A stretch of 64,000 nucleotides of DNA from Oscheius sp. JU75 (Eukaryota > Nematoda > Chromadorea > Rhabditida > Rhabditidae). The position numbers were made by a program, and so were the translations under genes. Shown piece by piece: positions 1-10,500 of the stretch; position 1 is the first letter of the stretch; each line of letters opens with the position of its first letter. The notes under the pieces are model-generated. The model did not search any database. It was not told where the DNA came from and saw nothing but the letters and a program-made list of their open reading frames with translations. The stretch is from positions 5,456,001-5,520,000 of the forward strand of contig JASJZC010000001.1 in the NCBI GenBank assembly GCA_037178855.1, in the 5' to 3' direction.

Positions 1-40
1 GTTTGTTCAAATGAATAGGAGTAATCTAAAAGTTCTTCAG

Positions 41-1271
41 CTTCCGGACACGTTCTTCCAGAACGAGAAAGACGGAAAGAAGCACGACATCGACACTCCA
101 AATGTCCTCTTGAGAATTTACAACGGGACAGCGAGGATATTGTACTCTTGTCGACTAACCCTGACTCTCAGCTGTCCCATGAGGTAACCAGTCTCTTTTA
201 CACTCAATTAAACTGCTCAGACTGGCCGACTACCCTTTGGATGTCCAGACATGCGTAGTAGACTTTGCTTCGTATGCCTATACCACCTCGGACATTGGTA
301 ATTCCTTTTTTCCATTTCGAAGCTCAATCCTCTTCAGAATACGTCTGGAAGAAGATAAACCCGATCCAGATCAAGGACGGTCTTCGGCAGTCCCTTCCCT
401 CCTTTCTGCTCTCTAAAGTGACTACCGGAAACTGTACATCGGTAACCAATACCGGGGCCTACTCCTGTCTCAGGACAATCATTGAACTCAAGAGAGAGTT
501 TTCCTACTATCTTCTTCAGCTGTACATGTCAGTTCTGTGTTCCATCCAAAGACTACAAAAGAGTTTAGACCTTCCTTCATGCTCGTAGCTGTCTCTTGGG
601 TCTCTTTCTGGCTGGACAAGGACTCGGTGCCCGCCAGAGTAACACTCGGGGTAACTACTCTCTTGACGATGACGACGCAGGCCTCTGGAGTCAATGCGAA
701 TCTTCCCCCGGTCTCTTACACGAAAGCTATTGATATCTGTGAGTTCCTATTGATTTGGAGTTGTCGGAATGATAGAAATTTGATTGGCCGAACCTTGAGA
801 GATGAGGCACTTTCAATGTGTGTCCAATAATGAAACCTTTCAGGGATCGGAGTCTGTCTGGCCTTCATTTTTGGAGCTCTTCTGGAGTTTGCTCTAGTCA
901 ACTGGGCTGCCAGACAGGACCTCGTTCGACACTTGTATCTCTCGAGACAGCATCGGAACCTCTTCCTTCGGTATCCAATGCTGTTCATATCTAAAATCTG
1001 GTTTAGACAACACGACGGTGAGGCTTACTACACTGCCCTACCCCCGGAAGTCATTCCACACGAGAGACGAACCTTCTGGGATCGAGTCTTTAGCAGCAAG
1101 TACAGAGAACATTCGAGACGGATAGATCTCTTTTCGCGTGTCATGTTTCCACTTTTCTTCATGATCTTCAATGTCACTGTAGGCATATATTAGGTTCTTA
1201 TGTAGAATCGGTTTCAGTATTGGTATCGCTACCTTCTTCCCTATCTTGCAGTTCAAGCAGAATCAGGATGA
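41..1271 (+). CDS. GluCl: Glutamate-gated chloride channel subunit, 3' part (5' end outside window)
   Basis: Cys-loop anion channel of the postsynaptic or extrasynaptic membrane, opened by glutamate. Exons 41-183, 221-297, 338-527, 569-738, 844-1178 and 1218-1271 join in frame to a TGA and give 322 residues. Visible are the extracellular loop ([16 protein letters not shown]), the second disulfide pair typical of GluCl ([13 protein letters not shown]), M1 with VSWVSFWLD, and M2 beginning [14 protein letters not shown], the signature of anion selectivity. M3 contains [14 protein letters not shown], a short M3-M4 loop follows, and M4 ends in [10 protein letters not shown]. The glycine in M3 (IFGALLEF) is at the position where ivermectin/abamectin-resistance substitutions are known in arthropods. 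The N-terminal signal peptide and agonist loops A and D lie upstream of the window. GluCl is favoured over GlyR or GABA-R by the [13 protein letters not shown] string. Confidence 0.93.
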
Positions 1272-1790
1272 CGACTCTCTAGTTATCTCTAAGTATACGG
1301 GTGTTCTGTGATCTCACGACAATAAACATTTATCTAGTTTTTGAAATAGGATTCTCTTCACAGCTTGTCCTCTATCTTCCGTTTCCCACTAGTCTTTTCA
1401 GTCTGCCCCTTTCAAAGTCTTGCAGCTGTCCCGTGTTCTCCGGTCAGATCATCAACCTATTCTCTTCAGCCTGTCTCCCAGTCAACCAGTCTACCCATCT
1501 AATCCGACATCCTTTCAGACAAAGTGAGCAACGTCGATGTTCTAGTTTCAAGAACTTTATTGACAAGAACTAACATGCCATTTCTGGCGAAGTTACCGAC
1601 AGAGGCACTTGTACCTTAGAAAAGATGGTGCTTGTCGTCACACGCATTGCATGTCAGACGTCTCTTGTCCACTCCTTAATCAAACTACCTGAGCAAAGTT
1701 GTCTCCTTAACTAACTTGCTCCTACTCTAATAACTGTCAAATTTGCTAATTGAAGACAGATACAATAGTTTGAATCGTTAGTACTCTCAG
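1272..1790. other. Intergenic / 3' UTR of the GluCl gene
   Basis: AT-rich stretch between the channel stop codon and the next start. No coding exon with convincing splice signals was seen. It ends in a pyrimidine-rich CTCTCAG directly abutting the next ATG, which could be a trans-splice acceptor. Confidence 0.5.
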
Positions 1791-2614
1791 ATGGCCCGTC
1801 TGAACTCGTGTCTCAAATTCACTTCAAACATCCCCTTCGCTGTAGATTCTACCCTCTTCCCCTCCTCGATCCACTCGTTCAGATTGAGCTGACAGTACAT
1901 CTTCTGGCATATGCCGCTCTGATCAGTCTCCAGATGGCCGTTCACTATCACTCGCTTCCCGATGTCGCTTTCCTCTGCTACCTCATCGTTTCGTCTGCTT
2001 CGCTCTTCTTCGCCGTCCAGAGCTACCGACATAAGACCAAACTGCTCGCGATGCCTCTCTTTTTCAGCGTCTGCTTCGACATGATCCGCTTTGTTGTTTG
2101 TGCTATAAAAATGGTCATCGGAATCCGGGCATGGTCTACTCAAAAATGCCAACTCTGGTTCCTCTACGACCACAAGAAATCGGAAAGCTATGCCTGGGCC
2201 GTCGTCTACGCCTGTCTCAGTCTCTATCTCTACTGGATAGCAGCTACTCTCTACAAGTTCATCGGGAGCGTTGTTTACAGATCTGTAAGTCATTTTCCTT
2301 CGAATACGAGCTTAGCCTAACATAAGAGACTCGCTAAAATGTTATCCAGTGTTTCACGAACGTTTGTTTTACATATTATGTTCGGAAATGGCTAGTTTTT
2401 GATTTTTAACTGGTGTACTAAGCGCTAAGCTCTAGCAAGACTAAATATTGCTGTTCAGTTGCCTCGAGGAGATCATCCGGTTTTTCTTCCGGAAATTGAA
2501 ACAACAATCTCGCGCAACATGGACAGTCCGCCGAGGTATGCTGCTATAGCAGTAGAAGTCACCCAAGAAACTCCCCCGCCTCGCTACAATGAGCTGAAAC
2601 AGACGAGGATCTGA
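1791..2614 (+). CDS. Four-TM membrane protein with C-terminal PPxY motifs, LAPTM4-like
   Basis: Three exons (1791-1841, 1883-2284, 2459-2614) join in frame to 202 residues. The middle exon encodes four hydrophobic segments, beginning near IELTVHLLAYAALISLQ, FLCYLIVSSASLFFAV, MPLFFSVCFDMIRFVVCAI and AVVYACLSLYLYWIAATLY. The C-terminal tail of about 50 residues is polar and carries two proline motifs, SPPRYAAIA and PPPRYNEL, both fitting PPxY. This layout (four TM segments, cytosolic PPxY tail) is that of LAPTM4 lysosomal proteins, whose PPxY motifs bind NEDD4-type WW domains. Homology is inferred from topology, not from a conserved sequence block, so the assignment is tentative. The start follows immediately after a CTCTCAG acceptor-like site. 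Confidence 0.7.
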
Positions 2615-4586
2615 CAGAATCCAAAAACAGAAGATATAAACTATTGGTAATCAAGGGTGTCTCTCTGACTGACTGATAGTGTGTAACAACAGTCTGTGTC
2701 GACTGGCTGTTCCCGGTTCCCCACCCATATAACCCTTTTTACTCTGGAACAAAATCTTTTCGGCTATTTCTCACTTATATTCGACCCCCGCCAAAAACCA
2801 AGTCTGTTTGCAAAGGTGATGCGAATTAATCAGAAGTGGGAAAGTGGGAGATTCGCGCGGGAGCGAGTTGATGGATTCGCTTGATTGCGATCAACATTCG
2901 TCAACACGGGTCGGCCACACCTCAGGCTACAGCCGCCTTGTGATAAACTGCCATTTCGATCCCGTGCCATGGATTACTTCTCCTTCTCCCTTTCGAAATT
3001 TTAAATAGTCACATGGGGTCTAGTTTTTCTTTTCCTTGAATAGTACTGATCGTTCTCTGTACTCTCTCGCCATCACCACCCAAGAACATTTTTAGAGACG
3101 AGACCCAAAGTCTCTTGACCCAGGCATCTATATGAGACCCAAGCATCTATATCCCTGCTTTCATATGTTTTGCAAAAAAGCCCATTTGAAACACTACAAA
3201 TTTGCAGAACATCGATTTGCTGGAAAGTTGTTTCCTGGACCTTATAGAGTTATTTAAGTTTTTTTTTTAGCTTGAGGGACCTCCGTATCGCCTCGTACCA
3301 TCTCCCAGCGGTAGTTTCCATTTAGTCATGGTCCAAAACTGTCAAGTAAGCTTTTTGGCTCATTGAATTGTACCAGCGATACACTTGAACTATAACGATA
3401 CGCAAACCACGACCGGGCATATCAGTGGTTTGGCTGATGTTAAGAGCTAAGAAAGAACTCTGGCATGGCTTTTGTCAGAACGGAGCTTATTTTCTGGGTC
3501 AGGAAGTCCTGATCGAATGCAGTAGTAAAGAGGTGAATGAGAACTTTGGAGTAGCGTCCCGGTGAACAAAAGAAGCCTCTTAATCAGCGCGTAAGAGACT
3601 CTCCCCATAGTTTTCTCCTCCATCCATTCCCGAATGATGAATGTTAGTCTTTGCTGTTCGTGTTCGTAACCCAATTCTCCTCATCTTTCAATTATTACTC
3701 CCTCTGAAGAAAAACAAACATTTGCCACCTCTCATTACTGCAAAAGTCGTTAAGATTCCGTCCTCTCTCTCCACCTGCTCCCCCGAAGAGAGACAAAGAG
3801 AGGATGAGCAGCCGGCTGTCGGCCCTTCTTTGTACGTGTACAGATGGCAAGAAAACACAGACAGGTGCGTACCAGCTTTTAAAAATGACTTACGTAGAAG
3901 AACCAAAAACTCGGCGAAGGATAAGCTGCTGAGAATTTGAACCGTCTCGCCTTCTGTTTGTTTTCTGCCGCGCCCAGATTTGCAAAAAGAGCGGAGAACA
4001 GTTTTTCCAAAAGTCTCGTAATTATAGACTTACGCGGTCGAAGATTAGCATACGATCTCCGATGTCAACATCACCATTTATGGGAACGGTCTGCGGCCTC
4101 GAAAGTGACATTTGTCAGTCGTTAGAGCCTCTTTCACAGAAGACACACCCTAGTACGAGTCAAGTTCAAAAGAGACTGTCAACAGTTTGGAAATCTTTTT
4201 GGCGAAAAAAACTCTGGAAAGAGACTTTAGTTTTTTGGTATCGTTCACTGGAAACGACTGGCAGTCTGTAGTTCACATAATAAGATTCAAACTGACTGGG
4301 ACATGGTCAGCGCTTGACGAGATTGTACTGGGTAGATTGGCGATTTGCAAAGTAGATCAGATCAAGGACTTCAACTTTGCAGAACAGCGTCAAGCCGGAA
4401 AATGCAGACGCGGTCTCTAATAATAGACCGTATAGTTGATATATAGTGGTATAGTTCAGTCTACGACGGTTTAGTCTTGACTTGGTATTGACAACAGGCG
4501 GCTTCGCCAATTCTTCCATAGCCTAAGTTCTTAGGTTTCCCCCAAAGCTGACTTGTCATGCCCTGCTTACCATACTTGCTAGCTTT
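2615..4586. other. Poorly resolved region, mostly non-coding
   Basis: No gene could be closed here. The + strand stretch about 3740-3865 has a codon-like open frame ending at a plausible donor (GTGCGT, 3866), and 3977-4110 continues after an acceptor in the same phase, but no start or further chain was found. Positions 3194-3250 match a second copy near 59190-59250 (dispersed repeat). Some of this may be upstream exons of the small coding region at 4640-4934. Confidence 0.3.
3194..3252. repeat. Dispersed short repeat, copy 1
   Basis: A 60-nt stretch with the core TTTGCAGAACATC and GAAAGTTGTTTCCTGGAC matches 59192-59250 at roughly four of five positions by eye. Shorter related pieces (CTACAARTTTGCAGAA) occur near 4370 and 55855. 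The family is unidentified. Confidence 0.5.
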
Positions 4587-4639
4587 TTGCTCATGGGGAC
4601 GGACGGACACCACTGCGCTTTAGTAGTAGAGAGATTTCC

Positions 4640-4934
4640 AGAAGTGTATGGAGGAACAGAAGGCGAGAAGAAGGCTCCCAAAGCAGCCAAACAATCCTCG
4701 TCGAAACTGAAGGCCAGTCCTTCTTACAATGGTCATGATCCAGGTAATGACTCTCTCACTCATATCTATCCCAAAGATTACTACTACCTCGAACGTCCGT
4801 CCATAGCTCCTACTGCTGCTACAGAGGATGAGGACCAGTCGACTGGTGGTCGCAATGAGGTCGGTGACGTTTCTCTTTACTTAACCTACGCTAATCCCTG
4901 GGCTCCTCCCTCTTACTGTAGAATCGTCTTCCTG
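4640..4934 (+). CDS. Possible C-terminal exons of an unrecognised gene
   Basis: An open segment follows the acceptor-like ATTTCCAG at 4632-4639. It reads EVYGGTEGEKKAPKAAKQ and continues to a GTAATG donor at about 4744. After a 44-nt intron it continues in phase as DYYYLERPSIAPTAATEDED up to 4860. It either runs on to a TGA near 4949 or, through a GTCGGT...TGTAG intron, ends shortly after as ENRLPV. It is a short, hydrophilic, Lys- and acid-rich sequence with no domain that I recognise. Matching intron phases and exon-like composition support coding, but no start was found and the upstream chain is unknown. Confidence 0.35.
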
Positions 4935-4987
4935 TTTGAGAGAGGCTGACCCTCGCACGTGTTCAACGAGCCGTCCCATTTACCATT

Positions 4988-4995
<8 letters not shown>

Positions 4996-5021
<26 letters not shown>
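4996..5021. repeat. (CT)n microsatellite
   Basis: Uninterrupted CT dinucleotide run of about 13 units. Confidence 0.9.
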
Positions 5022-7564
5022 GATTTTTGCTCATCGTCAGTCACCCCGTCCGATTCGGATGAATCTAACAACTGTAACTGCCCAGCAATCCTCAGCGATC
5101 CGTGTCGTTTTCGAACCGAGAGCGACAGAGAGAGACTGACAAGCCTGAATCGTTGGAACGGCCGCACAATACAGCAGGAGAAAGGGAAAAATTGTGACGA
5201 CCGGTCTCTCTCTAGCGGAGAAGAAGGCCCTGCGGCTGATTACGCCTTGTTCAAGACGGACGACAATCACACACACTTCGACCTTTTTGCCCTTTCGATT
5301 CGTTTGTGTTAACTTAAATTTGTCATGGTTTTCATGACGAGACTAGGGGTTTCCCAGTTGAAATAGCAATTCTACCGGCCAGACACTTCTTTTTGTCAAA
5401 AGCCGTCTGTCCCAAAGATCTATCAAGTTGATGTTTGCCATTGGATTATATCGTCGCTGCTTCTTCTTTTCTCCCTCTTCCTCCTTTTCAAAGTCGTCTC
5501 TCGAAATCAATGGGCTGTGAGAATTCTTTCCCTGTTTCTCTGCTCAGATCAGAGAACAGTTTTACTTGTCTGGGTATTTCGCCCGGGCGAATCATTAAAT
5601 CCTATCAACTTCAACTCTGGCGCCAGGCTAATTATCTTGCTTTTGGCGTAGGTCACTAAAATCTTAGGCCTAAATAGCTTACAGAACCAATGTCCTCTTT
5701 CCAACGCTCCCATGTCTGCTGTCTCTTCCAAGTCATAGGTCCTGCACAGTCAAGTTCCTGTCTTCACCTTCAGTCTGGACAGTTTTTCCAAGCTCTTGTC
5801 AAGCTTCCCATTCATGGTCATGTCTTGTAACCGATCGTCACTCTCTCCAATCCTGAAAAAGTCGTAACAGATACAGACTCTCGGTCACAAGAGATAGAAA
5901 ATGCCCACTTCTGGTCAAAGAGTAAATATGTGCTATGAATCAAGGTAGCGCTCAAAATTTTTGAATTTCATGGTTTTGGGAGCGTAAGAGTAGTTCTAAA
6001 CTGGAAAAGAGACAAGTGACTGTTCCTTACCTCACTTACAGTTCTCGAACTATATGAACATGGCTTATTATAACAGCGTTGTTGACCGACTTAACCTGTC
6101 AATGACGAGGGCTCTTGACATTCCTTTCATGTTTTTGCTCCTCCCTGAACTTGAAACTCGACTACCACACTTGACTTGTCGGTCGGGAACAGTAGTTGCC
6201 CCGTTCTGATCCTATTGTTCTCCTTTTTTTCCATATGACAAACCGTTTTTTCTCGTTGTTCGAACCGGTGTTCGCTCATCTCTCAGCATTACTTCCTCTC
6301 GTCTTGACAATCAGATGACCTTTTCCCATTCCGTGACGGTAATTAGAGAGAGGCAGTAACAATATTTTGACTCCTGAGTTCACACTGTCAACACACGTGA
6401 CTCTCTCTCTCGAATTCAAATCGGGCAGACTTGTTCACCTGCCTACTGATGGATCCATCGTCCTTGGCCGTCTCTCTCCCTCTCTGTCCCGATTCGAAAT
6501 TCGCGCCAGTTCGCCTCTTCCGGGATACTGATTTGATTAAAGGGGGCGGTCAGCACTGACTGGTGCAAGTTTTACCCGGGTCCAAAGGCCAAGCAAAAAA
6601 ACTGTCCTTCTGTATCAGCCAGAGTCATCAATATCCCCACATTTGATGGATTGCCACCGAAGATTTCGGGCCGAAACCTTCGCTTCTCTCCATGGTCACT
6701 CTTTCTGATGGCACACAAGAACAGTCTTGTTTTCAAAATCCTTCATTGCTGTATAGGGCTCTATAGGGTCACAAAATGTTTCTACCCCCTTTGGAGGGGA
6801 ATTGGATCTGGTGCTTTTCCGTTTTTGTAAGGTCGCGCTCGACTGCCCCCTTGTTTTCACAGTCAACATTCGGCTTTTCGTGTCCACCGCTCAAAATGTG
6901 CCGCCGGGAGTAGGCTCCCATGGTTCTGAGTCCTCTTCTATCAGTCGCTCTGTGTAAAATCCCATAAACTTTTTCCGCCATGTTTACCTGATCTATCTCG
7001 TGTTCGTTCCAGTTCGGTTACCTCCTTATTTCTCTTCCTGTCTCTCCCTAAAAATACCGACCTAATCGGCTGCAACCTGTGGACAGCCCCTCATTGTTTG
7101 TGGCGCTTTCCGTTTTTTTCTCGCTCTAAAAGTCGGTGCGCGACAGGTCCCACACTCGGTGAAGAAAAGAGGCTTCCGGAGGAGGTGGGATGGGTCGAGT
7201 GACCAGATGAGCGTTGGTCAGACTGATCACACCAGTCCACCTCTCTCTCCCCGGGAACCGTTCCTATTCCATCAATCGACTCATGTCTTTCCATCCTGTC
7301 ACAGCCCTTTTCTCACAAGAGACGACTGTGTACTTTGATGAGTCGTCTCTCAAATCTTTGCGGTAAACTCTGTGTTAGATCGCGCCTCATGTCCCCCCAA
7401 TGAACGATTCTCCCGAGGCAAGTTTTTCAATCCAGTTCGACTTGGCCTCCTTATCAAAACATCCTCCTGATTTCGGTCGCCACGAACTGATGTTTCCGAT
7501 TCTCATGGGCAAACATTTCCAGGCCATTTCAGTCTCCTTCTTACAGTAACAGCCTTCCATAAAA
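5022..7564. other. Upstream region of lim-9, no gene recognised
   Basis: About 2.5 kb without an exon chain. Several short open frames on both strands lack splice support. The right end, TTCTTACAG at 7538-7546, lies 18 nt before the lim-9 ATG and may be a trans-splice or 5' UTR acceptor. Confidence 0.45.
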
Positions 7565-10500
7565 ATGGCTTTTCAGATGATGTTGGCGACGTGTAATCCA
7601 TACGCGTCGAACAACAGCACGTCCTCAACCCACTTCCAGATTCAAGATGTGACTGATGATCCAGATGTGAGTCCGTCTAATCAATCAAAAAACGTGTTTG
7701 ACTTACCTTGAACTCGTGCCGGTCTGACTCACTCTTTCATTACAGTACTCGAGCTACGGCGAGCCCGAGAAGGACGAGAATGAGGAAGGAGCTCTGGTCG
7801 AGTACTGTCGTCTGGAAAAGACTCAAGCTCCTCCGAGAATCTGCGAGGCTTCGACTGTGGCTCTGGCCCGGGTTAGGAACCCGGTAGTGCATTCGGTACG
7901 TTCTCTTTATTTTTTTGTTGCCTCATCTGTCCAAGACAGATCGGAGGAGATAAACATGCAAAAGAGAGAATCTGACAGCAAAAAGATGAATAGGGAACTG
8001 GCTGATAAGACTGACTGACAGGGCTAAGAGTATGAGTCTCACAAACAAGACAGGAAGTACTCATAGTGCAGAGGGCGGCGGGCTTCTGATGGTCATGTCA
8101 GGCTACGCAAGCCGTATATCAGAGCATGGAACGACGTCGTCTCACAAAAATAATTAGATGAGCGTGAAGCCCCCTCCTTTTGGGAGCACAATAGTCTCTC
8201 GAGAGAGGGCACTTCGTTCATTCCCAATGGGCCCTCTCTCCATGGAGATCTCGCGTCTCCCCTTATTCGAGACTTACGGTTGTCAGTCGGTCACTCACTA
8301 CAACTCCCTCCGGAGAGGACGAGACTGGCAACATAAGCTGCTCATCCAGTTCCAATTGTTTTCCACCCTGGGAGAGGAAGCGCAAATCGTGTATTGATAG
8401 CGAGTCAAGTCTTTTTGACTCACTCTTGAAAGCAAGGTCAAGTTTTGTTGTAGTCAATGGCTCCCTTTGGAATCCCCTTCTGGCCACTGCACAATTTTTC
8501 AAGTCCAGAGTCAGATAAGGTCTCCAAGCATCCTCCTTCTCGTTGTTTGCTCGCGCGATAATCTGCCAATGCTTCCGTAACATCGAAGCGTTCTTTCGGA
8601 AGCAGAGAGCCTTAGGGCTGGACAGCCAGCCCAATCAGCCCCAACAAAGAGGCCAATCAGTCCTGTTCAGCCACTGCTTTTGAAAAGTCCTTGGGTATTT
8701 TAAGTACCTTGCTTTTTTTTACCTTTTCTTGGTTCCTGGTAGCCTATCATGTCAATTACTATGTCCACTGGCTAAGGATTGCCTTTTCAGACCAGCCGAA
8801 TGCCACCTGGTGCCCCCCGGGATGTGCGCATCGTGGATCCGGAAGAGGGAGCTCCCTGTCGAGACTGTCCCGCGACTCGTTGTCAAGGCGGATGGCATCA
8901 ACATTTTTGGAGGTAGGTCATCGGAAAAAGAAGGGCTTGAAAACAAAAACATCGTGGTCCGAGAGGATCGTAAAACGTCTTTCATGCAGCATGCCATCGC
9001 ATCCGGAATCGGCGGCCTTTCGGCCCCGGATAATGACGAGAGACAGCTTCCGCTATCTCACTCTCAGTCCTACTTGTTGCCTCTGACCATGAGGTGTCGT
9101 TCTTATCAAACATATTGCTCATCGCCAAACATTCTCTGCCCGCTTGCTTGTTTTAGAGAAGAGAGACATCGATTTTTTAACTTTTTTCATTAGAGTCTCT
9201 GATCATCAAAGCGCAGTTATATTCTTTCTGCTACACTCTCAATAGTCACGTTCTGTCCAACTATGTCATTACTCAGAAAGAATGTCAGAGTTAGTCACAA
9301 GCATGAGTGGGCACACCCTCCTACCACACAGTTTCGGACCCGAAGAATCCATTTTCCCGCGCTCTTCGGAGTTGTGTTTTCTGGACCTGTCTCCATGTCG
9401 CACCCATAGCATTATCACGTTCTATAAGTTTAATACGGCTGAGCGGGGCGTAATCGTACCAGCGGTACTCTAAAGCTCTCATGATTCGCTACTTGACCAG
9501 CCTTGAAGGAAAATAGGGGAGCTATTTTGGAAGAGAAGTGACAACAGTTCTTCTCAAGATTGGAGTGACATTTTGGCAGCTGCAAGATAAATAAGGCTCC
9601 TCCCAATCCGTGTTCATCCTCAGTCAGTCGTAACGTCTGTCTGAGCAGTCTCGCCTCCCGAATCCATCCTTTCCAACAGCCTCCTGGGACTCATTTTTGC
9701 CCTTCCGCATACATTTTGCCACTCGTCCTCTTCCTATATTGGCCGAATGAGGCTCGCCTAATGTGCTGTGGCTTTTGCCATCTCCTTCGTCGGCTCAAGA
9801 GACCTGTTCCAGTTGTTGAGCAGCAGCAGCTAGAAGAACCCACGCCTCTTTCTGAGACAGAGGTCGCCTCCCCAGGGTATGAGATCAGATTCAATTAGTC
9901 GCGATTTCCGCAACGAAAACAATGAAAAATCCGAGCCGAAGCCTCCTAGGCTGCCCCTGAGGGCCCTCGAGAGCCGTCGCATCTGCATTAGCGTCCATCG
10001 TTATTTTGAGTCTAGCGCCTGTCGCGCAACTCGTCTAATTGCCTATGCTCTTCTTTTGTTGCTTTAATTGACAAGAGAGAGAGTGAGAGAGATCCATCCT
10101 GCGATTTTTAGCGCCTCTGCCTTAGCTTCTGGCTAACACAGTTAGCATGGAGCGAGACAATTGAGTTCACGCCGTGTTTTGTTTCTCTTCTTCCCGAACC
10201 GGGTTCCTCATAAGCCGCCTTTTTGTCTTGTCCTTGCTCAATGCTCAAGATCAGCTGATTGCCCAGGAAGTGAGAATTAACCTATAAATTATTGATCAGG
10301 AGTAAAGTAGGGCTGTCGGATCCGTCAGTCTCAGCCGGGCTCTAACTCTTCCACAACGACGACGTTCATTGGCTCTCGGAGACCCGGGGGCTCATTAGCA
10401 TAGCCTCTACCCGAGAGCTTAGGCTCCCGTAGTGCATTAGCTCCCTTCTCGGCCAAGGGAATCCCGAGCCCCCTACGTCATCGATCCCTCGCCAGTTTGT

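Noticed and set aside
4936..5312. Open frames across the CT microsatellite
   Set aside because: They are generated by the simple repeat (LSLSLS / RERERE) and have no domain.
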